A stretch of DNA of 43,406 bases, taken from NCBI GenBank assembly GCA_026195255.1, contig JAPHSS010000013.1, forward strand, positions 1 to 43,406. Direction: 5' to 3'. Numbering within the stretch: position 1 is the stretch's first letter; each line of letters opens with the position of its first letter. The notes beneath the pieces are model-generated. The model searched no databases, had not been told where the DNA came from, and worked only from the letters and a program-made list of their open reading frames with translations. The position numbers and the translations under genes were made by a program. Positions 17,392 to 26,426 of the stretch are shown one piece after another. The DNA comes from Gammaproteobacteria bacterium. Lineage in GTDB: Bacteria > Pseudomonadota > Gammaproteobacteria > SZUA-229.

Positions 17392-19332
17392 ATGGACTTC
17401 TTCAGTCAGCAGGAAAAAGCAAAACGTTATACTAAAGTATTGTTGTTGTATTTTTTTCTGGCGATGAGTTTCATAGTTATAGCTGTTAATGTTGTTATCT
17501 ATTACTTTTTCATGTTTCTTGAATTCTATCCCTATACACCGACAGACTGGTTCTCAGGCGGTGTTGTTTATTATATTTCAGGAGCAACCTGTCTATTAAT
17601 ATTATCAGGTAGTGTGTATCGCTGGTTAAAATTGAAATCAGGTGGTCATGCTGTGGCGGCTATGGTTGGTGCAAAAAGGCTTGATTTGCATACCTCTGAT
17701 AACAAAAAAAGACAGTTAATACATGTTGTGGAGGAGATGTCGATTGCATCAGGCGTAGCCGTTCCGAGTTTATATGTGCTGGAAAATGAGCCAGGTATAA
17801 ATGCATTTGTTGCTGGTTATCTGCCAACTGAAGCGGTAATGGTTGTTACTGAGGGCGCGATAAATAATTTTACCAGAAATGAAATGCAGAGCGTAGTTGC
17901 ACATGAGTACAGTCATATATTAAATGGTGATATGCAAATAAATATTCGTTTAATGTCAATATTGGCAGGAATTTTAATGATTAGCTCGCTTGGTCATTTA
18001 TTAATAAGAGCCGAGAGTCGTTCTTATTCCAGTAAAAAATCAGGTGGTTTGATGGCCTTAGGTTTTTTGTTTTTATTGATTGGTTATATTGGCGTTTTTT
18101 TTGGTCGATTGATAAAAGCAGCGGTGTCCCGTCAGCGTGAATACCTGGCGGATGCGGCATCAGTACAATATACAAGAAATCCTGATGGAATGACGTCTGC
18201 TCTAAATAAAATTAGAGAAGCGAGCGTAGGCTCTTATATGAAAAGTGCCTATGCAGAAGATATGAGTCATATGTGTTTTGCGCAAACATTTAATATGCTG
18301 GTTACCAGCTGGATGGCGACACACCCGCCATTAATTGACAGAATAAAACGAATTGATCCCACTTATGTTGCAAGAATCAAAGCCCGTGATTTAAATAAAA
18401 AATACAATCAAAAAGCAGACGATGATACTGATATGACACCTGCCAGTGGTGGAAAAAATGTACCAGAAAATTCAGTTTTAGGCTCGGTTATGAATTTTTC
18501 TGAGCCTGTTTCAGCGAGTATATTGCTAGATACCGCAGGTACAATAGATGAGCCACACATAGAATTTGCAGCTGAAATTCATAATTCATTTAGCGATGAT
18601 CTGAAGCAGTCAATACATCAGGCTGAAGCAGCAAAGGTAATTGTATTAACTTTGATTCTTGTGAAGATGAATTTCGATGAGGGTATGAGTTTTTTAGGAA
18701 AACATATTAATGAAATTGAGCTAAGCATTATAAACAGATTTAATAAAGAAATAACGGCATTAGAAAACTTTCAGCGATTACCTTTATTTGAGCTTTTATT
18801 GCCAGCACTTAAACAGATGGAAACTGCTGAAAAAACTGATTTTTTAATATTATGCGAAAAGCTCATTAAATCAGATAAGCGATATACTTTATTTGAGTTT
18901 GTATTACTTAGCATGTTAAAGAAAAACCTGTCACCTGATTCAGGTAGAGATATAAAGATAAAATATTATTCTTATAAATCGGTTAATAAAGAGTTACAGC
19001 TGATATTTTCAGTAATGGCTCATAGTAGCCAGTCTGAAGAAAGTATGCGTATTCAATCATATAACAAAGTTAGTCAGGGCTTTTCAATGAACACTACAGG
19101 TGGTAACTTAACCTTACTTGATTTTAATGAAATCACGCCTGCCAGGTTGACGATTGCATTTCAACGGTTGTCACAACTATCACCGATACTGAAACGTAAT
19201 GTTTTAGAGTCAAGTGCAGATATTGCTATGCATGATGGGCAACTGAAATATGCAGAAGCTGAATTACTGCGTGCAATAGCTGATTTACTGAATTGCCCTT
19301 TACCCCCGTTATTGCCACAGGCAGTTAATTGA
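17392..19332 (+). CDS. M48 family membrane zinc metallopeptidase with long C-terminal extension
   Basis: A 646-residue HtpX-like protease. Two N-terminal membrane segments (about 12-40 and 55-72) precede the catalytic domain. The zinc motif is HEYSH (171-175), with the third ligand Glu250 in REYLADAASV. Further membrane segments flank the motif. Beyond about residue 330 lies a 300-residue soluble extension whose helical segments (LPLFELLLPAL, FLILCEKLIKSD, LFEFVLLSML) resemble a TerB-like fold; this is only a resemblance. The ATG at 17392 gives the family start MDFFSQQ; one at 17383 is also in frame. It lies about 105 bases after lemA and probably acts with it on membrane proteins. Confidence 0.9.
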   Translation: MDFFSQQEKAKRYTKVLLLYFFLAMSFIVIAVNVVIYYFFMFLEFYPYTPTDWFSGGVVYYISGATCLLILSGSVYRWLKLKSGGHAVAAMVGAKRLDLHTSDNKKRQLIHVVEEMSIASGVAVPSLYVLENEPGINAFVAGYLPTEAVMVVTEGAINNFTRNEMQSVVAHEYSHILNGDMQINIRLMSILAGILMISSLGHLLIRAESRSYSSKKSGGLMALGFLFLLIGYIGVFFGRLIKAAVSRQREYLADAASVQYTRNPDGMTSALNKIREASVGSYMKSAYAEDMSHMCFAQTFNMLVTSWMATHPPLIDRIKRIDPTYVARIKARDLNKKYNQKADDDTDMTPASGGKNVPENSVLGSVMNFSEPVSASILLDTAGTIDEPHIEFAAEIHNSFSDDLKQSIHQAEAAKVIVLTLILVKMNFDEGMSFLGKHINEIELSIINRFNKEITALENFQRLPLFELLLPALKQMETAEKTDFLILCEKLIKSDKRYTLFEFVLLSMLKKNLSPDSGRDIKIKYYSYKSVNKELQLIFSVMAHSSQSEESMRIQSYNKVSQGFSMNTTGGNLTLLDFNEITPARLTIAFQRLSQLSPILKRNVLESSADIAMHDGQLKYAEAELLRAIADLLNCPLPPLLPQAVN

Positions 19333-19425
19333 ACGCTGTGAGCGTGAGTTAGCCTATATCTGCGTTATTGATATTAGAAGTCGTACCTGCGGTCATACTT
19401 TAATTGTTACCGTTAGTCGTGAGAA

Positions 19426-19443
19426 CTGTGAAGTCACTCACAG
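19426..19443. promoter_or_regulatory. CRP-type binding site
   Basis: CTGTGA-N6-TCACAG is a perfect palindrome and contains both ideal TGTGA/TCACA half sites with the six-base spacer of CRP. A CRP ortholog with the same DNA-reading residues is encoded in this window at 30782-31465. Its centre lies about 60 bases upstream of the start predicted from the -10 at 19482-19487, as for class I activation. Confidence 0.65.
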
Positions 19444-19458
19444 GAGTTTATCTACAGG

Positions 19459-19487
19459 TTAGTTATTCATATTGAGTGGACGATAAT
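19459..19487 (+). promoter_or_regulatory. Predicted CRP-dependent promoter of the 25-codon ORF
   Basis: GATAAT at 19482-19487 is a fair -10 box. At 17 bases spacing the -35 position (19459-19464) reads TTAGTT, a poor match, as expected for a promoter that needs an activator. Transcription would begin near 19494, ahead of the small ORF and dusA. Confidence 0.4.
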
Positions 19488-19519
19488 AGACTTATCGTAA
19501 ATAAAAAAGGGGCAGAAAG

Positions 19520-19597
19520 ATGCAGCTCGCTCAATATGTATTAATTAGCGCAACTTTTTGTGTGTTAGTTCTAGCTTATGCTATTGGAAATCTCTAA
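19520..19597 (+). CDS. Predicted 25-residue single-helix membrane peptide
   Basis: The ORF starts at ATG 19520 and ends at TAA 19595-19597. It encodes 25 residues that are almost entirely hydrophobic after the first few (MQLAQYVLI through VLVLAYAIGNL), enough to span the membrane once. A purine-rich GGGGCAGAAAG precedes the ATG; it is a moderate ribosome site. A CRP-type site and a plausible promoter lie upstream, and dusA begins 44 bases downstream with a promoter of its own. I recognise no known small protein. Short ORFs are often chance, so this rests on its composition and context. Confidence 0.4.
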   Translation: MQLAQYVLISATFCVLVLAYAIGNL

Positions 19598-19600
19598 ATT

Positions 19601-19609
19601 TGCTATAAT
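19601..19609 (+). promoter_or_regulatory. Extended -10 promoter of dusA
   Basis: TGCTATAAT is an exact extended -10 element (TGn plus consensus TATAAT), placed 32 bases before the dusA ATG. No good -35 is seen, as is common for extended -10 promoters. Confidence 0.55.
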
Positions 19610-19641
19610 TGCTTGTCTAAATTGTTAGCAAGTTTAAATAG

Positions 19642-20601
19642 ATGAATCGAAAATTTTCAGTTGCGCCCATGTTGGACTGGACAGACCGGCATGCGCGTTT
19701 TTTTTTACGCCTTATCACCCAGAACTCTCTCTTATATACTGAGATGATTACTACCGGGGCTATAATCCACGGTGATCGCTCACGTCATTTAGATTATAAC
19801 CAGGAAGAACATCCTCTCGCTATTCAATTAGGTGGTAGTAAGCCCGATGATTTAGCAAACTGTGCAAAAATTGCTGAAGATTATGGTTATGACGAAATTA
19901 ATCTAAATGTGGGGTGTCCCAGCAACCGGGTTCAATCAGGTATGTTTGGAGCCTGTTTAATGGCTCAACCTGAGTTGGTTGCTGAGTGTGTAGCGGCGAT
20001 GCAAAATGTCGTTAATATTCCAGTCACTGTTAAACATCGAATTGGTATAGATGAAAATGATTCAGTAGAAGAGTTATTTGAGTTTGTAGAAATAGTATCA
20101 AAATCAGGCTGTAGCTCCTTTATTGTGCATGCCAGAAAGGCCTGGTTAAAGGGCTTAAGCCCTAAGCAGAATCGTGACGTGCCGCCATTACGCTATAATG
20201 TTGTACATGAATTAAAGCGGTCTATGCCACAGCTTGATATAATTATTAACGGTGGAATTTGTGACCTGGAAACAGCTGAAGAGCAGATGAAATATGTTGA
20301 TGGTGTGATGATGGGGCGAGAGGCTTACCATAATCCATATTTATTATCAGAAGTTGACCAGCGGTTTTATGAATCGGAACGAAAGGTGTTAACTCGATTT
20401 GAAATTATTGAGGCGTTATATCCATATATAGAAAAAGAGCTTTCAAAAGGTGTAAGATTGCATTCTGTAACAAGGCATATTCTGGGTTTGTTTAACGGTC
20501 TGCCTGGTGCAAAAAAATGGCGACGGTATCTGTCAGAAAATGCGACAAAACGTGAAGCAGAATTAGACGTTTTATACAAATCTTTAGACTGCCTGAGATA
20601 A
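19642..20601 (+). CDS. dusA: tRNA-dihydrouridine synthase A
   Basis: A 319-residue flavoenzyme that reduces uridines in the D-loop of tRNA (positions 20/20a in E. coli DusA) using FMN and NADPH. It begins with the family motif FSVAPMLDWTDRHARFF. Catalytic Cys92 is in NVGCPSNRV, and the subfamily-defining AWLKGLSPKQNRDVPPL and VMMGREAYHNP place it in DusA rather than DusB or DusC. Length is normal. It has its own extended -10 promoter. The next gene, dinB, starts 125 bases downstream on the same strand. Confidence 0.97.
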   Translation: MNRKFSVAPMLDWTDRHARFFLRLITQNSLLYTEMITTGAIIHGDRSRHLDYNQEEHPLAIQLGGSKPDDLANCAKIAEDYGYDEINLNVGCPSNRVQSGMFGACLMAQPELVAECVAAMQNVVNIPVTVKHRIGIDENDSVEELFEFVEIVSKSGCSSFIVHARKAWLKGLSPKQNRDVPPLRYNVVHELKRSMPQLDIIINGGICDLETAEEQMKYVDGVMMGREAYHNPYLLSEVDQRFYESERKVLTRFEIIEALYPYIEKELSKGVRLHSVTRHILGLFNGLPGAKKWRRYLSENATKREAELDVLYKSLDCLR

Positions 20602-20726
20602 CATCAATTGATTCTAATTAAGTTGACTTTCGCTGTTTAACATTGAGCGCTATGTCTCTGCGGCAAAAATGATAAAATTATTATGTTACTAATAATTCAT
20701 GGGAATCAAACTGGTTTATGTAAAAA

Positions 20727-21797
20727 ATGAATCGAAAGATAATTCATATAGATATGGATGCTTTTTTTGCTGCAGTAGAGCAACGGGATTTTCCCGAGTT
20801 AAGAGGGCAAGCTGTTGTTGTGGGAGGGCGTCCCGATAGCAGAGGCGTTGTTGCAACCTGTAGTTACGAGGCGCGAAAATTTGGTATTCATTCTGCAATG
20901 CCTACTTCCAGAGCATATCAATTGTGTCCGCATGCAAAGTTTGTCTCGCCACGTTTCTCTGCATACAGGCAGGCGTCAGAAGAAATTCATAAAGTATTTA
21001 AACAATACACAGATATTGTCGAACCTTTGTCTCTAGATGAGGCGTATCTTGATGTAAGTGAAACAGATTATTTTAATGGTTCTGCAACACTAATCGCCAG
21101 TGAAATAAGATCTGATATCTATAATGCTATACAGTTAACGGCTTCTGCAGGAATTGCATACAACAAGTTTCTGGCTAAGCTTGCATCAGATCAGAATAAG
21201 CCTGATGGTCAATTTGTGATTAGGCCGGGTGAGGCAGAAGTCTACTTAAAATCTTTACCCATTGGTCGATTTTATGGCGTAGGAAAGGTGACTGAATCAA
21301 AAATGCAGGCGTCGGGGATAAAAACCGGAGGAGATTTAAAGAACAAAACATTAGTTGAGTTGCAAAGACTTTTTGGGAATTCTGCAGAATATTATTATAA
21401 TATTTCACGTGGTATTGACCATCGTCCGGTTTCATCAAACTATGTGCGTAAATCACTGGGTTCTGAAACTACGTTTCAAAATGATATATCTGATACAGAT
21501 CAAATGTTAAAACATTTGGCAGATTTATTACATGAGGTATTGAAAAGTTTGTTAAACAGAAAATTACTAGCGTATACGATTACTATTAAGGTAAAATACG
21601 CCGACTTCACGCAGGTGACGAGAAGTTACACTAGTGACACAGTGATTTCTGTAGATAATAAAGCCAGGCAACTGATTCCAGTTCTATTGGCCAAAACTGA
21701 CGTTAATAAAAGGCCTGTTCGTTTACTGGGAGTGTCTTTTTCAAATTTGACCAGTAGTGACAATGTTTCTGATAGTGGACAGATGTTATTGTTCTGA
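20727..21797 (+). CDS. dinB: DNA polymerase IV (Y family)
   Basis: A 356-residue translesion polymerase. The metal-binding residues Asp9 (HIDMDAFFA), Asp104 and Glu105 (SLDEAYLDV) are present, as is the steric-gate FFAAVE region. The C-terminus ends in QMLLF, a good match to the sliding-clamp binding motif. Length matches E. coli DinB (351). No LexA box (CTGT-N8-ACAG) was found in the upstream 125 bases, so SOS control is not evident. The ribosome site is weak. Confidence 0.96.
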   Translation: MNRKIIHIDMDAFFAAVEQRDFPELRGQAVVVGGRPDSRGVVATCSYEARKFGIHSAMPTSRAYQLCPHAKFVSPRFSAYRQASEEIHKVFKQYTDIVEPLSLDEAYLDVSETDYFNGSATLIASEIRSDIYNAIQLTASAGIAYNKFLAKLASDQNKPDGQFVIRPGEAEVYLKSLPIGRFYGVGKVTESKMQASGIKTGGDLKNKTLVELQRLFGNSAEYYYNISRGIDHRPVSSNYVRKSLGSETTFQNDISDTDQMLKHLADLLHEVLKSLLNRKLLAYTITIKVKYADFTQVTRSYTSDTVISVDNKARQLIPVLLAKTDVNKRPVRLLGVSFSNLTSSDNVSDSGQMLLF

Positions 21798-22078
21798 TTT
21801 AAAAAGTTAATGCATGATTTTTTTCAAATAAAAATACTTTAAACGTTACTTGTCAAGCTTCTGTTGAAATGCTCCTATACTGTGTTAATTCGAGTAATGT
21901 TGATCTACATATAATATCTAATAAATCACTTGGTCAGAATGAGTCTTTATTATGTCAAACATGGCTCTGATGTGTAGATAAGTGCTAAAAACTTGATGAT
22001 AAATCCACTGTAAGTTTAGTCTATTTATTTTAGTTTAAGTTATGCTTTTTTATGGTCTGGGGTGTATTTAATTTAATT

Positions 22079-23086
22079 ATGCGTTTATTAAAACTAATAT
22101 TACTTGTTTTCTGTTTCAATGTGAATTTGGTTTTCGCCGAAGAACTATCTGCCTATGATTCTTGTCTGTTAAAAAAAATACAGAGTGCAGATGAAAATAA
22201 AGCGGCAATTGAAATTGTTAATGAGTGTGGAAAAAATGTTTATATAGCGCAAGGGGCTGGCGAAAATAAAAATCGATATTCAGCGATAGAAGAAAGGCTG
22301 GAAATTGATAAAAGTAATGAGTTTAAACCATTCACGCTGATGGCGTTTAAGCCGAATTATATTATGCCGCTTGTTTATAACCGGTCTGGTTATGATGCTA
22401 GTGTCTACCAGGAGCTACCTGAAAATCAAAACGCGACATTTGATAATACTGAAGCACAGTTTCAAATTAGTATTAAAACACCTTTGGCCGTCGAGCTGTT
22501 TAATAAAGACATAATTCTCTATACGGCTTATACGAGTAGGTCGTTTTGGCAGGTCTATAATAGCAAGTTGTCGCGTCCGTTTAGAGAGACTAATCATGAA
22601 CCGGAAATCTGGCTACAAACAACAAGAAGCACCAGTTTTATGGGGTTTGATAATCGTATAAATATGCTGGGGGTTTCCCATCAGTCAAATGGTCGTAGTA
22701 ATATATTGTCAAGAAGCTGGAATAGAATTTATGCCATATTCAGCTTTGAGAAAGAGTCCTCTGTCTTTGTTGTAAAACTCTGGAAGCGTTATGATGAAAG
22801 CCCTGAGGATGATGATAATCCCGATATAACAGATTATATGGGGCATGGTGAGTTCCGTTATATCTATAAAAAAGACAGTCAAACCTTTAATTTCATGTCA
22901 CGCAATAATATAGAGTCGGGTTTTGAAAGAGGCGCTACCGAGTTAAGCTGGAGTTTTCCAATTGGTAAAAGAAAAGACCTGCGAGCTTATATTCAGGTTT
23001 TTACAGGTTACGGGGAAAGTCTGATCGATTACAATCAGTCAGTTAATAGAATAGGTTTTGGTATATCGCTATCTGACTGGTTATAA
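22079..23086 (+). CDS. pldA: Outer membrane phospholipase A1
   Basis: An outer-membrane beta-barrel hydrolase of phospholipid acyl esters (PldA/OMPLA). With the ATG at 22079 the signal peptide is MRLLKLILL to VFAEE, giving 335 residues; an upstream in-frame ATG at 22052 would add nine residues. The catalytic set matches OMPLA: His201 and Ser203 in HQSNGRS and Asn215 in SRSWNR. The C-terminal end SLIDYNQSVNRIGFGISLSDWL has the alternating pattern and terminal aromatic of barrel proteins. It is normally dormant and activated by dimerisation when the membrane is disturbed. It converges with the DUF3187 gene, only 12 bases away. Confidence 0.94.
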   Translation: MRLLKLILLVFCFNVNLVFAEELSAYDSCLLKKIQSADENKAAIEIVNECGKNVYIAQGAGENKNRYSAIEERLEIDKSNEFKPFTLMAFKPNYIMPLVYNRSGYDASVYQELPENQNATFDNTEAQFQISIKTPLAVELFNKDIILYTAYTSRSFWQVYNSKLSRPFRETNHEPEIWLQTTRSTSFMGFDNRINMLGVSHQSNGRSNILSRSWNRIYAIFSFEKESSVFVVKLWKRYDESPEDDDNPDITDYMGHGEFRYIYKKDSQTFNFMSRNNIESGFERGATELSWSFPIGKRKDLRAYIQVFTGYGESLIDYNQSVNRIGFGISLSDWL

Positions 23087-23098
23087 ATACGAATAAAT

Positions 23099-24100
23099 TT
23101 ATTGATAGTAAATCCACCAGCTTATATTGAAATTTACATCTGGAGATGACGCACTTTTAATGTCTTCAACAACAGCAAAGTCTAATTTGTGTTTTTTATT
23201 TAAATAGTAGGTGCCACCAAAAGTGAGTTGAATTACGTGGCTTAGAAAATCCAGGCTGGAATCGTAGAGTGCGCTATGAAAATCGAGTTGTGTTTTTAGT
23301 TCGATATTATTCCAGGGTTGAAATTTAATACCCGCATTACCGAAAACAGCCCAGTTATTCTGCATAGTTTCTAAAATATCAGTGTCGCTCATATATAACA
23401 GACCGGCCTGGCCATACAACCAGCGAGTATCTGTTAAGCCAAGATCAGTTGTAACCCAGGCGGCAAGGTCTGTTGCGCCACTACCTGTTAATTTGTCTTC
23501 ATCACCCGTAGGTAACTTAAGGCTAAGCCAGTAACTGAGTGCATGCTGTTCTGACTTCTCGGCTTGCCAGGCAATTTGCAGTGAAATATCACCTAAAGAT
23601 TGTTGTCTGGAACTTAAATTAGCCAGGGCTGAGTTGTTATGGCTAAGATTAATGTCGATTTGATCATTTTGAAAATAGGGCCTTATATCCTCAGGCAGGC
23701 CAAGCGCCTGGTGGTATGAATCAATTGCGGCATCAAGAATGCCGCCACTGTGAACAATGTAAGGAAGTTGTAAGCGGAACATCCAGTTTTCTTTAAAAGC
23801 ATAGTCGTAAAGAAAATTTACATGCCATGTTTCAACGTCAATGAATAGTCTATCGGTATTATTAGTTTGAGCGTTAATTGTATTGCTGATATTAAATGAG
23901 TTGATCAGGCGAGAGTTGTTGTTATCGAGCAGTAATGCCGGGCTTGCCAGAGGGAGTCCAAAAATTAATGAAAATGGGCTTTCATTTCTGGTTAACAGGG
24001 GTGAGGGATGTTCTGCAAAACTATTCTGGAAAGTAAAAAACAAAAGGCCTAAAAAAAACCGGCCAGTTATATAACTAGCCGGTTTTTTAGAGTTACACAT
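23099..24100 (-). CDS. DUF3187 family outer-membrane protein
   Basis: A 333-residue exported protein. The signal peptide has KKP near its start, a core of FFLGLLFF and ends near NSFAEH. The mature part has family features such as GGILDAAIDSYHQALGLP and alternating beta-barrel-like strands to the end (NFNISWWIYYQ). The function of DUF3187 is unknown. The ATG lies nine bases after the stop of the cytochrome c gene, with no ribosome site, and codons 5 to 17 coincide with a strong intrinsic terminator. Expression is therefore likely to be low or conditional. No usable later start exists that keeps a signal peptide. Confidence 0.85.
   Translation of the reverse strand: MCNSKKPASYITGRFFLGLLFFTFQNSFAEHPSPLLTRNESPFSLIFGLPLASPALLLDNNNSRLINSFNISNTINAQTNNTDRLFIDVETWHVNFLYDYAFKENWMFRLQLPYIVHSGGILDAAIDSYHQALGLPEDIRPYFQNDQIDINLSHNNSALANLSSRQQSLGDISLQIAWQAEKSEQHALSYWLSLKLPTGDEDKLTGSGATDLAAWVTTDLGLTDTRWLYGQAGLLYMSDTDILETMQNNWAVFGNAGIKFQPWNNIELKTQLDFHSALYDSSLDFLSHVIQLTFGGTYYLNKKHKLDFAVVEDIKSASSPDVNFNISWWIYYQ
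24053..24088 (-). terminator. Intrinsic terminator inside the DUF3187 signal-peptide codons
   Basis: Arms 24053-24063 and 24078-24088 pair perfectly (ACCGGC/GCCGGT with A/T runs), and the inner AGTTAT/ATAACT extends the stem. On the minus strand it is followed by a run of eight T. It is placed to end the cytochrome c transcript but falls within the next gene, making it a possible attenuator. Confidence 0.85.
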
Positions 24101-24109
24101 TAACAAGTC

Positions 24110-24421
24110 TTATTTCATACTTGCGTAATATGCAGCCAGGTTATCCATGTCTGCATCAGATAGTGGCTTAGCCATGGCGTTCATAGTTGGGTCTTTACGA
24201 TCGCCCGATTTGAATGCTTTCAGTTGCTTAACAAAGTAAGCCGCTTTCTGGCCTTTAAGATTTGGGTAAGTAGGTATCATGCTTACACCGTTAGCACCGT
24301 GACAAGCTGCACAGCTTGCTGCTTTCGCCTTGCCTTTAGCTACATCGCCAGCTGCCATAGCTGAAGAAGCTGAAACTGCTAGTACAGCGGCAGCCAGCAT
24401 TGTTAAAACTTGCTTTTTCAT
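24110..24421 (-). CDS. Small periplasmic c-type cytochrome
   Basis: A 103-residue class I cytochrome c. The signal peptide runs to AMAAGD. The single heme site is CAACH, and a methionine in [10 protein letters not shown] is the likely axial ligand. The sequence resembles the single-domain cytochrome c4/c553 type that shuttles electrons to terminal oxidases. ATG 24421 is chosen because GGAGATAACG lies right before it. A 6-bp inverted repeat lies just upstream. The DUF3187 gene follows after nine bases, with a terminator between expression of the two. Confidence 0.92.
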   Translation of the reverse strand: MKKQVLTMLAAAVLAVSASSAMAAGDVAKGKAKAASCAACHGANGVSMIPTYPNLKGQKAAYFVKQLKAFKSGDRKDPTMNAMAKPLSDADMDNLAAYYASMK

Positions 24422-24434
24422 CGTTATCTCCAAG

Positions 24435-24450
24435 TCGTGTTATTACACGA
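24435..24450. promoter_or_regulatory. Inverted repeat in the cytochrome c leader
   Basis: TCGTGT (24435-24440) and ACACGA (24445-24450) are exact inverted copies around TATT, immediately before the ribosome site. It could be an operator or a leader hairpin; no factor is recognised. Confidence 0.3.
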
Positions 24451-24790
24451 TTATTAAATTAGCATCAGGATTTTCGCAGAGCAGAGACTTAATGTAAATT
24501 AAGATTTTCTGATATTGCTCATTATAGAATTTATAATGTTAAAATAAGTAAGTAATTCAATGGGTTGAGGGTGTACGGATGGTGCGTCTAAGTATTCTTA
24601 AATATCAATAATAGTGGTCTTTTTCCTGAATATGGTTGTGTTATAGGCCCAAAAGCGGATTAATTTATAAAATTTTGCATATTAGTTGCCCTAAACAAGC
24701 TGAATCAGCTGAAAATCATGTCAGTATCGGGTAAAGTGAGCGGCTTATTTAACTTGGCACCAATTTACTTTAATGGTGAGGAAACGAAAC

Positions 24791-25477
24791 ATGGCTGATT
24801 ATAAAATTGCACCTTCTATTCTATCTGCCGACTTTGCACGCTTAGGCGAAGAAGTCGACAATGTAATTAAATCTGGTGCGGATATCGTGCACTTTGACGT
24901 AATGGATAACCATTATGTACCTAATCTGACAATTGGCCCTCTGGTCTGTGATGCCCTGCGTAAGCATGGTGTTACGGCAGAAATTGATGTTCATTTGATG
25001 GTTAAACCTGTTGACCGCATTATTCCTGATTTTGCCGAAGCGGGGGCGAGTTACATTACATTCCATCCTGAAGCTTCTGAGCATATTGATCGGACGTTAC
25101 AAATGATACGTGAATTAGGCTGTAAATCGGGTTTAGTATTTAATCCTGCAACACCATTAGATTGTTTGAAACATGTAATGGATAAAGTAGACGTGATTTT
25201 ATTAATGTCAGTTAACCCCGGGTTTGGCGGACAGTCGTTTATCCCTGAAACGCTAAATAAGTTACGAGAAGCGCGTAAATTAATTGATGAGTCAGGTTAT
25301 GATATTCGACTTGAAATAGATGGTGGCGTAAAAGTAGATAATATCCGTGAAATTGCCGAAGCGGGTGCGGATATGTTTGTTGCAGGTTCAGCTATTTTTG
25401 GTGCCAGGAATGACGCTGATGCAAATGTATACGATACTGTTGTTGGTAAAATGCGTGACGAATTAGCAAAGGCGTAA
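24791..25477 (+). CDS. rpe: Ribulose-phosphate 3-epimerase
   Basis: A 228-residue TIM-barrel enzyme interconverting ribulose 5-phosphate and xylulose 5-phosphate in the pentose phosphate pathway. Visible family features are [14 protein letters not shown], metal ligands His34 and Asp36 in [26 protein letters not shown] and Asp177 in EIDGGV. The ATG at 24791 is preferred over 24773 because GAGGAAAC lies just before it and the family starts with a short residue set. It heads the rpe-gph-trp order common in Gammaproteobacteria, but a terminator separates it from gph. Confidence 0.97.
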   Translation: MADYKIAPSILSADFARLGEEVDNVIKSGADIVHFDVMDNHYVPNLTIGPLVCDALRKHGVTAEIDVHLMVKPVDRIIPDFAEAGASYITFHPEASEHIDRTLQMIRELGCKSGLVFNPATPLDCLKHVMDKVDVILLMSVNPGFGGQSFIPETLNKLREARKLIDESGYDIRLEIDGGVKVDNIREIAEAGADMFVAGSAIFGARNDADANVYDTVVGKMRDELAKA

Positions 25478-25494
25478 TGAGTGCTGAGTACTTT

Positions 25495-25525
25495 AAGGCA
25501 TAGCCTGTTACTGGCTATGCCTTTT
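25495..25525 (+). terminator. Intrinsic terminator between rpe and gph
   Basis: AAGGCATAGCC (25495-25505) and GGCTATGCCTT (25513-25523) are perfect inverted copies with a seven-base loop and a T tail. It ends the rpe transcript 18 bases after the stop. Confidence 0.88.
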
Positions 25526-25556
25526 ACTATAAAGAATGCCCCCGGAAAATTAGAGT

Positions 25557-26228
25557 ATGATGAATAAACCTAAAATGGTATTGATTGATGTAGATGGTAC
25601 CCTGGTAGATAGTGTGCCGGATCTGGCGTATTGTGTTGATGAAATGATGAAGCAGCTTGGCATGCCAGAGCATGGTGAAGTAAAGGTGCGTAACTGGGTT
25701 GGCAATGGTGTAGAGCGTTTAACACGCCGTGCTTTAATTGGTCAGCTTGACGGTGAGCCGGACGAAGCTTTGTTTGAAAAGGCCTATCCTATTTTTCTTG
25801 ATTTATATGATAAGAATGTTTGTGAGCGAAGTTGTTTATACGATGGTGTTCGTGAAGCATTGGACTTTTTAAAAACAACCGATGTAAAAATTGGTTGTGT
25901 TACAAATAAAAACGCTCAATTTACACTGCCTATTCTTGAAAAACTGGGTGTAAAAGATGATTTTGAAATCATAGTATGCGGCGATACTCTGGCAAAGAAA
26001 AAACCTGATCCTTTGCCATTATTACATTCAGCGGAGCAATTAGGCGTGAGACCCGAGGAATCATTAATGCTAGGTGATTCAATGTCTGATGTAAAAGCTG
26101 CGAGAGCGGCCGGTTTTAATATCATCTGCATGTCATATGGTTATAATCATGGTGAAGATATTCGTGATTACAAGCCAGATGCAGTTATTGATTCTATGGC
26201 CGAAATTAAGAATCTGATTAACTGGTAA
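25557..26228 (+). CDS. gph: Phosphoglycolate phosphatase (HAD family)
   Basis: A 223-residue HAD-superfamily phosphatase that removes phosphate from 2-phosphoglycolate. HAD motifs are in order: nucleophile Asp11 and Asp13 in LIDVDGTLVDS, a threonine in GCVTNKN, lysine in KKKPDPLP, and LMLGDSMSDVKAAR with metal-binding aspartates. The cap domain follows motif 1. The place between rpe and trpE is the common gammaproteobacterial order. The substrate assignment rests on this order and on overall similarity, because HAD phosphatases are broad. Confidence 0.93.
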   Translation: MMNKPKMVLIDVDGTLVDSVPDLAYCVDEMMKQLGMPEHGEVKVRNWVGNGVERLTRRALIGQLDGEPDEALFEKAYPIFLDLYDKNVCERSCLYDGVREALDFLKTTDVKIGCVTNKNAQFTLPILEKLGVKDDFEIIVCGDTLAKKKPDPLPLLHSAEQLGVRPEESLMLGDSMSDVKAARAAGFNIICMSYGYNHGEDIRDYKPDAVIDSMAEIKNLINW

Positions 26229-26426
26229 GTTTGAAAAAACAAACATAGAAAAACAGAATTCACAGAGAATGTATTTTCAAAGTGAATGCCTTTATAAAGT
26301 ATGAGAATAAAAGTTTAATACAATGAAATTTTTCAGACAAAAACACAAACATTTATACGCATCCTGGCTATGCTGAACGCTGCTTATTGAAACAACGTGT
26401 ATAAATAATAAAGTCTGGAAAATATC

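Noticed and set aside
20602-20726. SOS (LexA) operator upstream of dinB
   Set aside because: No CTGT-N8-ACAG pair was found in the region; the CTG matches present lack the partner half.
26229-26260. GTTTG/CAAAC hairpin after gph as a terminator
   Set aside because: The stem is short and no T tract follows it on the plus strand.
26323-26376. A 17-codon ORF with one tryptophan codon upstream of trpE, as a possible trp leader peptide
   Set aside because: There is only one Trp codon, no ribosome site, and no alternative hairpins or terminator between it and trpE.
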